Shown piece after piece: positions 7,662 to 15,789 of a stretch of 64,000 nucleotides of DNA (position 1 is the stretch's first letter; each line of letters begins with the position of its first letter). The stretch covers positions 620,001 to 684,000 of the forward strand of contig NZ_BAAAFN010000015.1 of assembly GCF_039523555.1 (NCBI RefSeq), read 5' to 3'. The stretch comes from Castellaniella daejeonensis. Lineage in GTDB: Bacteria; Pseudomonadota; Gammaproteobacteria; Burkholderiales; Burkholderiaceae_B. Made by a program: the position numbers and the translations under genes. The notes beneath the pieces are model-generated. The model made no database searches and was not told the origin of the DNA. It saw only the letters and a program-made list of their open reading frames with translations.

Positions 7662-8828
7662 TCAAGTCCCCCAGGACTTGTCCATGGGATTGTCCACAAT
7701 CGAAGTGGATAAAGCCGTCATCCCCAGCCGGAACACGGTCAGGGAGTCCTTCACTTCGTCGGCCAGGCGCTCCTGCAGGCTGGTGGCGCTGGCGGACTGA
7801 CGCACGAGCCGGGCATTGTGTTGCGTGACCGAATCGATCTGGGCCATGGCCTGGTGGATCTGCTCGATGCCGGCAGATTGCTCCACGGTGGCGGCGGTGA
7901 TTTCGCTCATGATGCCCGAAACCTTCTGCACCGACCCGACGATTTCCCGCATGGTCCGGCCCGCCTGCCGCATGCGCGCCGCGCCGTCTTCGATGCGCAG
8001 GGTCGACTGCTCGATCAGCGCCCGGATTTCCCCCGCTGCGGCGGCGCTGCGCTGCGCCAGGGCTCGCACCTCCGAGGCCACCACCGCAAAGCCACGGCCT
8101 TCCTCGCCGGCGCGGGCCGCCTCGACGGCGGCGTTCAGGGCCAGGATGTTGGTCTGGAAGGCGATGCCGTCGATGACGCCGACGATCTCGCCGATCCGCT
8201 GGGCGCTGTCGGAAATGCCTCCCATGGTCTGAATCAGGTCGTCCATGGTGCGCCCGCCGTCCGTGGCCACGGATGATGCCTCTCCTGCCAGCTGGTTGGC
8301 CTGCCGGGCATTGTCCGCATTCTGGCGGGTGGTGCAGGCCAGTTGCTCGATGCTGGCCGCGGTCTGCTGCAGGGCAGCCGCCTGCTGTTCCGTGCGCGCG
8401 TTCAGGTCCTGGTTGCCGGCCGCGATTTCGCGCGAGCCGTGGATCATGCGGGCGGTGCGTTCCAGCACCATGGCGATCATCGTCCTCAGACTGTTCTGGG
8501 TGTCCCTCAGGCCCTGGAACAGTTGCCCGATTTCATCCCGGGTCCAGACCTCGATGGAGGCGGTCAGGTCTCCTGCGGCAATCCGGCGCAGCAGCTGGCC
8601 GCTGTCCAGCAGGGGGTTCAGGACCATGCGCAGCAGGACCTGGTAGACCAGCCAGGCCAGCAGGGCGGCTGCCAGGGCGAGCCCGATCAGGCCGCCGCGC
8701 AGGGCATCCGGCAGCGGCCCCGCCAGCGCAAGCACGAACGTGACGGCGAGCAGGGTGGGCAGGAACAGTCCCAGGACGCATAGCGCCAGGCGGACGCGCA
8801 GCGAGAGCGTCAGGAAGAAGTGCTTCAT
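7662..8828 (-). CDS. Methyl-accepting chemotaxis protein without a sizeable periplasmic sensor
   Basis: About 388 residues from ATG 8828, which has GGAGA seven bases upstream; the ATG 12 bases further out lacks this. Two transmembrane segments (about residues 10-35 and 45-65) are separated by only about 10 residues (PLPDALRG). A HAMP linker (RRIAAGDLTASIEVWTRDEIGQL) and the signalling domain follow. The conserved hairpin tip reads GIAFQTNILALNAAVEAARAGEEGRGFAVVA across two blocks. A ligand-binding domain of normal size is absent, so it may sense the membrane or cytoplasm. No CheR/CheB-tethering pentapeptide is seen. The last ~13 residues come from the 35-bp repeat at 7678-7712. Confidence 0.9.
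   Translation of the reverse strand: MKHFFLTLSLRVRLALCVLGLFLPTLLAVTFVLALAGPLPDALRGGLIGLALAAALLAWLVYQVLLRMVLNPLLDSGQLLRRIAAGDLTASIEVWTRDEIGQLFQGLRDTQNSLRTMIAMVLERTARMIHGSREIAAGNQDLNARTEQQAAALQQTAASIEQLACTTRQNADNARQANQLAGEASSVATDGGRTMDDLIQTMGGISDSAQRIGEIVGVIDGIAFQTNILALNAAVEAARAGEEGRGFAVVASEVRALAQRSAAAAGEIRALIEQSTLRIEDGAARMRQAGRTMREIVGSVQKVSGIMSEITAATVEQSAGIEQIHQAMAQIDSVTQHNARLVRQSASATSLQERLADEVKDSLTVFRLGMTALSTSIVDNPMDKSWGT
7678..7712 (+). repeat. 35-bp dispersed repeat, copy 2 (inside the chemoreceptor 3' end)
   Basis: Same layout as copy 1: TTGTCCATGG, then TTGTCCAC - AATCGAA - GTGGATAA. Read on the minus strand it encodes LSTSIVDNPMDK, which forms the C-terminal tail of the chemoreceptor ending at 7662. 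Confidence 0.8.
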
Positions 8829-9205
8829 GTGTGTCTCCATCGCGCGGCGCCCTGGCCGGCGCGTTTCATGTGTGTTCTTCGGCGCTCGCTGCGGCGACGG
8901 GCGATGGGCCTGGGGGGGCGATGCGCCAGGCCACTATATCGATCCTCCGGGCGGGTGGACATTCCATGGAATCAATACCCATCATCACGCGGCATGAAGG
9001 AAGGCGCCGCGCCGGGCGATTTCCTACCGCTGCAGCTAAACCCTTGAGGCACAGGGGAAACCCGCGGATGCAGTGGGCTTATCCATGGATTTGTCCACAA
9101 TCCGCGTGGATAAAACAGTCAGCGTGGGTCCGGAAAGACGAGCGCCGGGCGCCGGGACCGACGTAAAATCGCCTTCCCTTCGTTTCATTCCCGGAGATTC
9201 CCGCC
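8829..9205. other. 377-bp intergenic region between the chemoreceptor and mscS
   Basis: Divergent promoter region. It holds a perfect 12-bp palindrome ATTCCATGGAAT (8961-8972) about 130 bp upstream of the chemoreceptor start, and repeat copy 3 (9079-9113) upstream of mscS. No gene with family resemblance is seen. Small open frames crossing it are unsupported. Confidence 0.6.
9079..9113 (+). repeat. 35-bp dispersed repeat, copy 3
   Basis: TTATCCATGG, then TTGTCCAC - AATCCGC - GTGGATAA. Same orientation and length as the copies at 7549 and 7678. It ends 92 bp before the mscS start. Its first element is itself TTATCCA, so three DnaA-like heptamers lie within 35 bp. Confidence 0.8.
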
Positions 9206-10054
9206 ATGGAACAGCTTCAGGCTTTCTGGTCCAGCATCCCCGACCCGAGCGGCATCGTGATCCACCTGGGCGTCACCCTGGCCATCCTGGTGGTCGGCTG
9301 GGCCGTATCCAATCTGCTGGGCCGCTGGATGCGCCATATCGCAGACCGTTCGCCCCGGATCGACCCGACCATCGTGCCCATGGTGCGCAGCGTCACCGTC
9401 TGGGCGGTGCGCATCGTGGTGCTGCTGGCCGTGCTGGCCCGCCTGGGCGTGCAGACCGCCAGCCTGGTCGCCATGCTGGGCGCTTCCGCCCTGGCCATCG
9501 GCCTGGCCTTGCAGGGCACGCTGCAGAATTTCGCGGCCGGCATCATGCTGCTGGTGCTGCGGCCGGTGCGTGCGGGCGAATTCGTCGCCATCGGCAGCCA
9601 GGGCTCGGGCACGGTGGACGAGATCGGCCTGTTCATGACGCGGTTCGTGCAGGCCGACGGCATCCAGATCCTGCTGCCCAACACGCTGGTCTGGGGCAGC
9701 CCGATCACCAACTACAGCCGCAACAAGACCCGCCGCCTGGACATGATGCTGGGGGTGCGCTACGACGACGACCTGGAATCCGCCCTGGCCACCCTGAAAG
9801 CGCTGGTGGATCGCCATGACGGCATCCTGGGCGATCCGGCGCCCCAGGTCATGGTGATGGAATACCGGGAAAGCACCATCATGGTGAACATCCGCGTATG
9901 GACGCCGGCGGAGAAATACTGGGACGTGTATTTCGACCTGCATCGCCGCGCGCCCCAGGAATTGCGCCAGGCGGGCCTGCGTTCGCCCATTCCCCTGCGC
10001 GAAGTCCAGTCGATTCCGGCCCCTGCGCCGGAAAACGGCGCCGCCAACGGCTGA
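9206..10054 (+). CDS. mscS: Small-conductance mechanosensitive channel, MscS family
   Basis: 282 residues, close to the 286 of E. coli MscS. Three N-terminal transmembrane helices are visible, at about residues 17-37, 62-82 and 88-115. TM3 carries the Gly/Ala-rich pore pattern GASALAIGLALQGTLQNFAAG. A cytoplasmic beta domain follows (VRAGEFVAIG, GTVDEIGLFMTRF, PNTLVWGSPITNYS). The family opens under membrane tension to release solutes during osmotic down-shock. GGAGA precedes the ATG. It is convergent with cysE, with 30 bp between the stops. Confidence 0.93.
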   Translation: MEQLQAFWSSIPDPSGIVIHLGVTLAILVVGWAVSNLLGRWMRHIADRSPRIDPTIVPMVRSVTVWAVRIVVLLAVLARLGVQTASLVAMLGASALAIGLALQGTLQNFAAGIMLLVLRPVRAGEFVAIGSQGSGTVDEIGLFMTRFVQADGIQILLPNTLVWGSPITNYSRNKTRRLDMMLGVRYDDDLESALATLKALVDRHDGILGDPAPQVMVMEYRESTIMVNIRVWTPAEKYWDVYFDLHRRAPQELRQAGLRSPIPLREVQSIPAPAPENGAANG

Positions 10055-10084
10055 TTTCGAGCCTGGGTCCCGGCCGGTCCTTTC

Positions 10085-11044
10085 CTATTCCACCATCCGG
10101 TTCAGCCGTTCCGCGTCGAGCGGGTGCTGGCCGTTTTCGATGCGCTGGCCCAGGTCTTCAAGGGCCGAGCACAGGCGCTGGATGCGTGCATCCTGCTGTG
10201 CCGTGTGGTTGATCAGTTCGTGCAGCACCTTGACCAGCGGGTCGTCGTCCGCGCGGCTGACGCCGTAGGGGGCGAAATCTTCCTGCGAGGCCGTGCCGTC
10301 CGCGGAGGCGGATTCCTGCCGGCCGCGCTGCAGCAGTTCCTGCAGGGGCCGGGCCGCCCATTCGGATTGCGAGGGCGGGGCGCCTTCCTCGCAGGGCGAC
10401 GGGGTGGCGCGCCTGGCCGCCGTGGCAGGCGTTGCATCCGGCTGCCGGGCACCGGCCCCGTCTCCGGCGTCCCGGGTCGCTGCCGTGCCCTGGGCATCGC
10501 CGGCTGCCGGTGCGGGCGCCGTGTGGTCTTCCGGCAGGATCACCCGCGCCGGATTGCCCACGGCGGTTGCGCCGGCGGGTACAGGCTTGATCACCACCGC
10601 GTTGGAGCCGATCCGCGCGTGGGCGCCCACGGTGAAGCCGCCCAGGATCTGGGCGCCCGCGCCCACGACCACGCCTTCCTCGAGCGTGGGGTGGCGCTTT
10701 TCCCCCTTGTACAGACGGGTGCCGCCCAGGGTGACGCCCTGGTAGATGGTGCAGTCGTCGCCGATCTCGGCGGTCTCGCCGATCACCACGCCGAAGCCGT
10801 GATCGATGAATACGCGCCGTCCGATGCGCGCGCCGGGGTGGATCTCGATGCCGGTGAGCAGGCGCCCCAGGTGGGATACGAAGCGCCCCGCCCAGTACCA
10901 GCCGCGCCGCCACAGGCCGTGCGCCAGGCGGTGGACCAGGATGGCATGCAGTCCGGGGTAACAGGTCAGGATTTCGATGCGGCTGCGGGCGGCCGGATCG
11001 CGTTCATGGATGCAGGCGATGTCTTCGCGTAGCTGGTCAAACAT
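10085..11044 (-). CDS. cysE: Serine O-acetyltransferase with a long C-terminal extension
   Basis: Makes O-acetylserine from serine and acetyl-CoA, the first step of cysteine synthesis. Residues 1 to about 170 contain the N-terminal helices and the left-handed beta-helix (hexapeptide repeats). These include GIEIHPGARIGRRVFIDHG, the active-site segment GVVIGETAEIGDDCTIYQG and VTLGGTRLYKGEKRHPT. The remaining ~140 residues are an Ala/Pro-rich linker plus a helical tail (DPLVKVLHELINHTAQQD). CysE proteins are usually 250-275 residues, so this 319-residue form is extended. Its ATG overlaps the trmJ stop by 8 bp, so the two genes form one unit. Confidence 0.93.
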   Translation of the reverse strand: MFDQLREDIACIHERDPAARSRIEILTCYPGLHAILVHRLAHGLWRRGWYWAGRFVSHLGRLLTGIEIHPGARIGRRVFIDHGFGVVIGETAEIGDDCTIYQGVTLGGTRLYKGEKRHPTLEEGVVVGAGAQILGGFTVGAHARIGSNAVVIKPVPAGATAVGNPARVILPEDHTAPAPAAGDAQGTAATRDAGDGAGARQPDATPATAARRATPSPCEEGAPPSQSEWAARPLQELLQRGRQESASADGTASQEDFAPYGVSRADDDPLVKVLHELINHTAQQDARIQRLCSALEDLGQRIENGQHPLDAERLNRMVE

Positions 11045-11921
11045 GTCGGTCGGGGCTCAAGGCGTGTTCATGTTCATCGGAGAGGCCGGTCGGGGCGGTC
11101 CGCGCGGCGCCGGCCGTGGCGTGCCCCGCGCTGCGGATCATGGCGGTGCACATGCCGCGCACCATGTCCACTTCGTCGGTGCTCAGCCGGTTTCGGGTCC
11201 ACATCTGCCGCATGCGCGGCAACAGTTTCTTCGGATGCCGCGGATCGAGGAATCTCACGGCCACCAGGGCCTGCTCGAAGTGGTCGAGCATGGCCTGGAC
11301 GCGTTCGCTGCTGGCCGGGTCCGTGCCCGGATCGTGCCGGGCATGGGTGTCGGGCAGGCGCGCCTCGCCGGCCAGCGGCAGCAGGGCGTAGCGCATTTCC
11401 CAGGCAGCGAGTTGCAGCGCCTGGGACACGTTCAGTGAACTGTACGCCGGATTGGCGGGAATGTGGCAGACCCGCTGGCACAGCGTGATGTCTTCGTTGG
11501 AAAGACCGGTGCGCTCCGTGCCCAGCACGATGGCGATGCGCGTGTCCGGCCGGGCCAGTTCGGTGGCCGATTGCGCGGCGGCCTCGCGGATGTCGCAGGG
11601 CGGGGGGCCCATGGCACGGGCCCGCGCCGTCAGGGCAAAGGCCAGGGTCGCCGGCCCCAGCGCATCGGCCAGGGTGGCGTGCGTGCGGGCCTGGTCCAGG
11701 ATGTCGCCGGCCCCGCTTGCCAGCGCGATGGCCTCGGGCTGGCGCAGGATGTCCGGGTCGGCGGGGGCCACCAGATGCAGGTCGTGAAAGCCCATGGTCT
11801 TGATCGCGCGGGCCGCCGAGCCGACATTGCCGGGATGGGTCGGGTTGACCATGACGAAGCGCACCCGGGCAAAAATATCCGGGCCGCGGGCGGGCGTATC
11901 GGAGGAAACTGGCGGAGTCAT
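11037..11921 (-). CDS. trmJ: tRNA (cytidine/uridine-32-2'-O)-methyltransferase TrmJ
   Basis: SPOUT-class methyltransferase that 2'-O-methylates position 32 of tRNA anticodon loops. The N-terminal knot domain has FVMVNPTHPGNVGSAARAIK and MGFHDLHLV. SAM-binding knot motifs are IVLGTERTGLSNEDI, CHIPANPAYSSLNVSQAL. The C-terminal ~90 residues form the extra tRNA-binding/dimerisation region ending near RNRLSTDEVDMVRG. Length (294) is somewhat over the E. coli 246. It is divergent from suhB, with 38 bp between the starts, and upstream of cysE. Confidence 0.93.
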   Translation of the reverse strand: MTPPVSSDTPARGPDIFARVRFVMVNPTHPGNVGSAARAIKTMGFHDLHLVAPADPDILRQPEAIALASGAGDILDQARTHATLADALGPATLAFALTARARAMGPPPCDIREAAAQSATELARPDTRIAIVLGTERTGLSNEDITLCQRVCHIPANPAYSSLNVSQALQLAAWEMRYALLPLAGEARLPDTHARHDPGTDPASSERVQAMLDHFEQALVAVRFLDPRHPKKLLPRMRQMWTRNRLSTDEVDMVRGMCTAMIRSAGHATAGAARTAPTGLSDEHEHALSPDRHV

Positions 11922-11959
11922 TTAAAATAGAAGCTATTACCCGTGATCTTTGGAAACCT

Positions 11960-12742
11960 ATGCACCCGATGCTCAACACCGCCATCAAGGCGGCACGCCG
12001 TGCCGGCGCCATCATCAACCGCGCCAGCCTCGACCTGGAACGCCTGAACGTGGCGCGCAAGGGGCCGAAGGACTACGTCACGGAAATCGATCGGGCCGCC
12101 GAGGAATCCATCATCGACATTTTACGCACAGCCTATCCCGACCACGGCATCCTGGCCGAGGAATCGGGCCGCCACCAGGCGGCGGGCGACCAGGTCGGCG
12201 CCGAATTCCAATGGGTGGTCGATCCGCTGGACGGCACCACGAACTTCATCCACGGCTTTGCGCACTATGCCGTGTCCATCGCGCTGATGCATCGCGGCCA
12301 GGCCGCGCATGCCGTGATCTACGATCCCACGCGCAATGAAATGTTCACCGCCAGCCGGGGCAGCGGCGCCTTCCTGAACGACCGCCGGGTGCGGGTGTCC
12401 ACCTGCGTGCGCTACCACGATGCCCTGCTGGCTTCGCATATTCCCCAGTCCACGGCGCTGCCGGCGAACTCGCCCTTCGTTCCCCTGCTGGCCGAAAGCG
12501 CGGCGGCGCGGCGCACGGGTTCCACGGTCCTCGACCTGGCCTGGGTCGCCAGCGGCCGGCTGGACGGTTTCTGCGGCGTCGGGCTCAAGCCCTGGGATAT
12601 GGCGGCCGGCAGCCTGCTGGTCCTCGAAGCCGGTGGCCTGATGGCCGATTTCCAGGGCGAACAGGGCTGGATGGAATCGGGCAATGTGCTGGCCGCGCCG
12701 CCCAAGATATTTGCGCAGATGATGGCGCATCTGCACGCCTGA
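11960..12742 (+). CDS. suhB: Inositol-1-monophosphatase family protein SuhB
   Basis: 260-residue Mg2+-dependent phosphatase of the IMPase fold. SuhB also acts as a NusA/NusB-associated factor in ribosomal RNA antitermination in E. coli. Metal-binding motifs are visible: GPKDYVTEIDRAAEE, LAEESGR, and VVDPLDGTTNFIHG (Asp-Pro-Leu-Asp-Gly-Thr). The C-terminal metal site is GLKPWDMAAGSLLVLEAGG. The gene is divergent from trmJ and is followed after 12 bp by a TerC-type gene, so the two are probably co-transcribed. Confidence 0.93.
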   Translation: MHPMLNTAIKAARRAGAIINRASLDLERLNVARKGPKDYVTEIDRAAEESIIDILRTAYPDHGILAEESGRHQAAGDQVGAEFQWVVDPLDGTTNFIHGFAHYAVSIALMHRGQAAHAVIYDPTRNEMFTASRGSGAFLNDRRVRVSTCVRYHDALLASHIPQSTALPANSPFVPLLAESAAARRTGSTVLDLAWVASGRLDGFCGVGLKPWDMAAGSLLVLEAGGLMADFQGEQGWMESGNVLAAPPKIFAQMMAHLHA

Positions 12743-12754
12743 CGGGACAAGACT

Positions 12755-14335
12755 ATGGAATGGTTGCTGGATCCGGCAGCCTGGGTGGGCCTGTTCACCC
12801 TGATCGTCCTGGAAATCGTCCTGGGCATCGACAACCTGGTATTCATCGCCATCCTGGTCGACAAGCTGCCGCCCAAGCAGCGTGACCGGGCCCGTGTCCT
12901 GGGCCTGAGCCTGGCGCTCATCATGCGCCTGTTCCTGCTGACGCTGATGTCCTGGCTGGTGAAGCTCACCGAGCCGCTGGTGCAACTGGGCGGCTTTTCA
13001 TTTTCGGGCCGCGACCTGATCCTGATCACGGGCGGCTTCTTCCTGCTGTTCAAGGGCACGTTCGAACTGCACGACCGCATCGAAGGCCGCACCCAGCACG
13101 CTTCCGGTTCGCGCCTGCATGCCGGTTTCTGGGTGATCGTCACGCAGATCGTCATCCTGGATGCGGTGTTCTCCGTCGATTCGGTGATCACGGCGGTGGG
13201 CATGGTCGATCACCTGGTCATCATGATGGCGGCGGTCGTCATCGCCATGGCCATCATGCTGGTGGCATCCAAGCCGCTGACGGCCTTCGTCAACGCCCAC
13301 CAGACCGTGGTGATCCTGTGCCTGGGCTTCCTGCTCACGATCGGCTTCTCGCTGGTGGCCGACGGCTTCAGCTTCCACGTCCCCAAGGGCTACCTGTACG
13401 CCGCCATCGTGTTCTCGGTGATGATCGAGACGCTCAATCAGTGGGCGCGGCGCAATGTACGCCGGGCCGAGATGCGCCGGCCGCTGCGCGAGCGCACCGC
13501 CGAGGCCGTCCTGCTGATGCTGGGCCGCAAGCCCCTGGACTATCCCGAGCCCGATGACGACGACCAGGATGCGCCCAAGCCGGTGCAGCCCTTTGGCGAC
13601 GAGGAACGCAACATGGTCAGCGGCGTGCTGACCCTCAGCGACCGCAACGTGCATTCCGTGATGACGCCGCGCACCGACGTGTCCTGGATCAACCTGGACG
13701 CGCCGGCCGAAGACCTGCGCGCCCAGCTGATCCGCGAACCGCACAGCTTTTTCCCGGTGTGCCGCGGCACCCTGGACGAGGTCGTGGGCGTGGGCCGGGC
13801 CAAGGACCTGCTGCTCGATCTCCTGGAACACGGCGGCATCCGGGAAACCCGGCTGCGCGAGCCCATCATCGTGCACGAGACCATCCCCATCCTGCAGCTC
13901 ATGGAAACGCTCAAGCGTTCGCACGGGCTGCTGGTCCTGGTGGCCGACGAATTCGGCTCGATCGTCGGCGTGGTGACGCCGATCGACATCTTCGAGGCCA
14001 TCGCGGGCGAGTTTCCCGACGAGGACGAGGCGCCCGACATCATCGACCAGGGCGACGGCCGCTGGCGCGTCGATGGCGCCGCCGACCTGCACCACCTGGA
14101 ACAAATCCTGCATACTGACGGCCTGGTGGACGAGCACGAGGAATATTCCACCATCGCGGGCTATCTGCTGAGCCGATTCGGGCGCCTGCCCGATGTCGGC
14201 GATCATTGCGAGCTGGTGCGCGGCTACGGCGGCTTCCGCTTTACCGTGGCCGCCCTGGAAGGCCGCCGCATTGCCGCCGTCCAGATCGACAGCCTCGATC
14301 CGTTCGACCCCGAGGCCGAAACCCAGGCCGATTGA
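12755..14335 (+). CDS. TerC-type membrane protein with CBS pair and CorC/HlyC domain (YoaE-like)
   Basis: 526 residues in three parts. Residues 1-235 are a TerC membrane domain with about seven helices and the acidic motifs VLEIVLGIDNLVFI and DAVFSVDSVITAVGM that mark this family. About 290-410 is a CBS pair (VMTPRTDVSWI, LVLVADEFGSIVGVVTPIDI). The tail is a CorC_HlyC transporter-associated domain (GAADLHHLEQIL, YSTIAGYLLSRFGRLPDVGD). E. coli YoaE and YegH have this layout. TerC proteins are linked to Mn2+ export or metallation of exported proteins; the role here is inferred. Confidence 0.88.
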   Translation: MEWLLDPAAWVGLFTLIVLEIVLGIDNLVFIAILVDKLPPKQRDRARVLGLSLALIMRLFLLTLMSWLVKLTEPLVQLGGFSFSGRDLILITGGFFLLFKGTFELHDRIEGRTQHASGSRLHAGFWVIVTQIVILDAVFSVDSVITAVGMVDHLVIMMAAVVIAMAIMLVASKPLTAFVNAHQTVVILCLGFLLTIGFSLVADGFSFHVPKGYLYAAIVFSVMIETLNQWARRNVRRAEMRRPLRERTAEAVLLMLGRKPLDYPEPDDDDQDAPKPVQPFGDEERNMVSGVLTLSDRNVHSVMTPRTDVSWINLDAPAEDLRAQLIREPHSFFPVCRGTLDEVVGVGRAKDLLLDLLEHGGIRETRLREPIIVHETIPILQLMETLKRSHGLLVLVADEFGSIVGVVTPIDIFEAIAGEFPDEDEAPDIIDQGDGRWRVDGAADLHHLEQILHTDGLVDEHEEYSTIAGYLLSRFGRLPDVGDHCELVRGYGGFRFTVAALEGRRIAAVQIDSLDPFDPEAETQAD

Positions 14336-14367
14336 CGGGGCGCGGCCCGGGGCCGTCCCGCCGTTTC

Positions 14368-15132
14368 CTACAGGCGTTGCAGGCGGATGCCGGCCGCGTC
14401 GATCTCGATCCATCCGCCCCGATGGGGCGCGTCCTGGTCGAATTCCCAGTCGGGCAGCACGAAGCGCCGCGCCGCGCGTCCGTCCAGTTCCAGGTCGTGG
14501 ATGGCGGGCCGGTGCGTATGGCCGTGGATCAGCGTGCTGCATCCGGCGGCGCGCAGGGCCTGGGCCACGGCGGCCGGGTTCACATCCATGATCGCCATGG
14601 ATTTGGCCCGCCGGGCCAGCCGGCTGCGGGCGCGGGCACGGGCGGCGATCGCGCGCCGCAGGCCCAGCGGCAGGGCCAGGAACACATGCTGGACCCAGGG
14701 GGTGCGGACGATGCGGCGGAAGCGCTGGTAGGCCAGATCGTCGGTGCAGAATTCGTCGCCGTGGGCCAGCAGGATCGGCCCGGCGTCCGTGTCCAGGATG
14801 GCGGGCGCGTCCAGCAGCCGGGCGCCCAGCGCATCGGCCAGGGCGCGGCCCATCAGGAAATCACGGTTGCCGCGCGCCAGCCACAGGGGGATGGCACGGG
14901 CGGTGGCGGCCAGTTCGCCCAGGGCGGCGGCAAGCCAGGCGGGCGGATGGCGCAGGGCGTGGTCATCGCCGATCCAGGCGTCGAAGAGATCGCCGCACAG
15001 GACCAGGGCGTCGGCCTGCTGCCGGGCCCGGTCCAGGAAATCGTAGAAGGCGCGGGCCGTCTGCGGGACGGCCTCGCCCAGGTGGATGTCCGAGGCGACC
15101 CAGACGGCGCCCCGCAGGGCCAGTTTATTCAA
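14368..15132 (-). CDS. lpxH: UDP-2,3-diacylglucosamine diphosphatase LpxH, TTG start
   Basis: Lipid A pathway enzyme that splits UDP-2,3-diacylglucosamine to lipid X and UMP. Calcineurin-like metallophosphatase motifs are clear: ASDIHLG, LCGDLFDAWIGDD, LARGNRDFLMG, LAHGDEFCTDD and HGHTHRPAIHD. An open frame begins 87 bp upstream, but family alignment puts the start at NKLALRGAVWVASD. I therefore use TTG 15132, giving 254 residues. This start overlaps the end of the upstream isomerase gene by 8 bp, consistent with translational coupling. The upstream in-frame residues are antisense-like and not conserved. Confidence 0.9.
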   Translation of the reverse strand: MNKLALRGAVWVASDIHLGEAVPQTARAFYDFLDRARQQADALVLCGDLFDAWIGDDHALRHPPAWLAAALGELAATARAIPLWLARGNRDFLMGRALADALGARLLDAPAILDTDAGPILLAHGDEFCTDDLAYQRFRRIVRTPWVQHVFLALPLGLRRAIAARARARSRLARRAKSMAIMDVNPAAVAQALRAAGCSTLIHGHTHRPAIHDLELDGRAARRFVLPDWEFDQDAPHRGGWIEIDAAGIRLQRL

Positions 15133-15766
15133 CCAGCGTGGCGCTTTCGATGACGACGTCTTCGACGGGCACGTCCTGGTGGAAGCCCTTGCTGCCGGTC
15201 TTGACCTTCTTGATTTCATCGACGACCTCGGTGCCTTCGATGACGCGGCCGAACACGGCGTAGCCCCAGCCGTTGGACGTGGGCGCGGTGAAATTCAGGA
15301 AGTCGTTGTCGGCCACGTTGATGAAGAACTGGGCCGTGGCCGAATGCGGATCGGCGGTGCGCGCCATGGCGAGCGTGTAGCGGTCGTTCTTCAGGCCGTT
15401 GTTGGCTTCGTTCTCGACGGCGGCGTGGGTCTGCTTCTGCTTCATGCCGGGCTCGAAGCCGCCGCCCTGGATCATGAAGTTGTTGATGACGCGGTGGAAG
15501 ATGGTGCCGTCGTAGAAGCCTTCCTTCACGTAGGTCAGGAAGTTCTCGACCGTCTTGGGGGCTTTTTCGGCGTCCAGTTCGATCAGCAGATCGCCCTTGT
15601 TGGTGTGCATTCTGACGTGCGGATGAGTGCTCATGGCTGTGCTTTGGGTAGAGGGGTTGGAATCGGCCTGTGCGGCGGCGGCGCCGCCCGCCAGGACCAG
15701 GGCGCAGCCCAGGCTGCAGGCCCGCGCCCAGGGCAGGGCGCGGGAAAGGAATGACGAATGGGACAT
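15125..15766 (-). CDS. ppiB: Cyclophilin-type peptidyl-prolyl cis-trans isomerase, predicted exported
   Basis: 213 residues from ATG 15766. Residues 1-35 look like a signal peptide (Arg near the start, then LGCALVLAGGAAAAQADS), so the protein is probably periplasmic. The cyclophilin domain follows: GFYDGTIFHRVINNFMIQGG with the active-site Arg, then TAQFFINVADNDFLNF and GYAVFGRVIEG. An alternative internal start at MSTHPHV would give a cytoplasmic form, as in related paired genes. It lies 23 bp after the TPR gene and overlaps lpxH. Confidence 0.88.
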   Translation of the reverse strand: MSHSSFLSRALPWARACSLGCALVLAGGAAAAQADSNPSTQSTAMSTHPHVRMHTNKGDLLIELDAEKAPKTVENFLTYVKEGFYDGTIFHRVINNFMIQGGGFEPGMKQKQTHAAVENEANNGLKNDRYTLAMARTADPHSATAQFFINVADNDFLNFTAPTSNGWGYAVFGRVIEGTEVVDEIKKVKTGSKGFHQDVPVEDVVIESATLVE

Positions 15767-15789
15767 GGGAAGCGTCCGGGGCAAAAGGC

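Noticed and set aside
7549..9113. The DnaA-box-like repeats as a chromosomal origin
   Set aside because: No dnaA, dnaN, gyrB or parAB nearby, no AT-rich unwinding region, and the boxes are spread over 1.5 kb with genes between.
11165..11200. LSTDEVDM at the TrmJ C-terminus as another translated copy of the 35-bp repeat
   Set aside because: The peptide is similar by chance. The underlying bases lack the TCCATGG and GTGGATAA elements.
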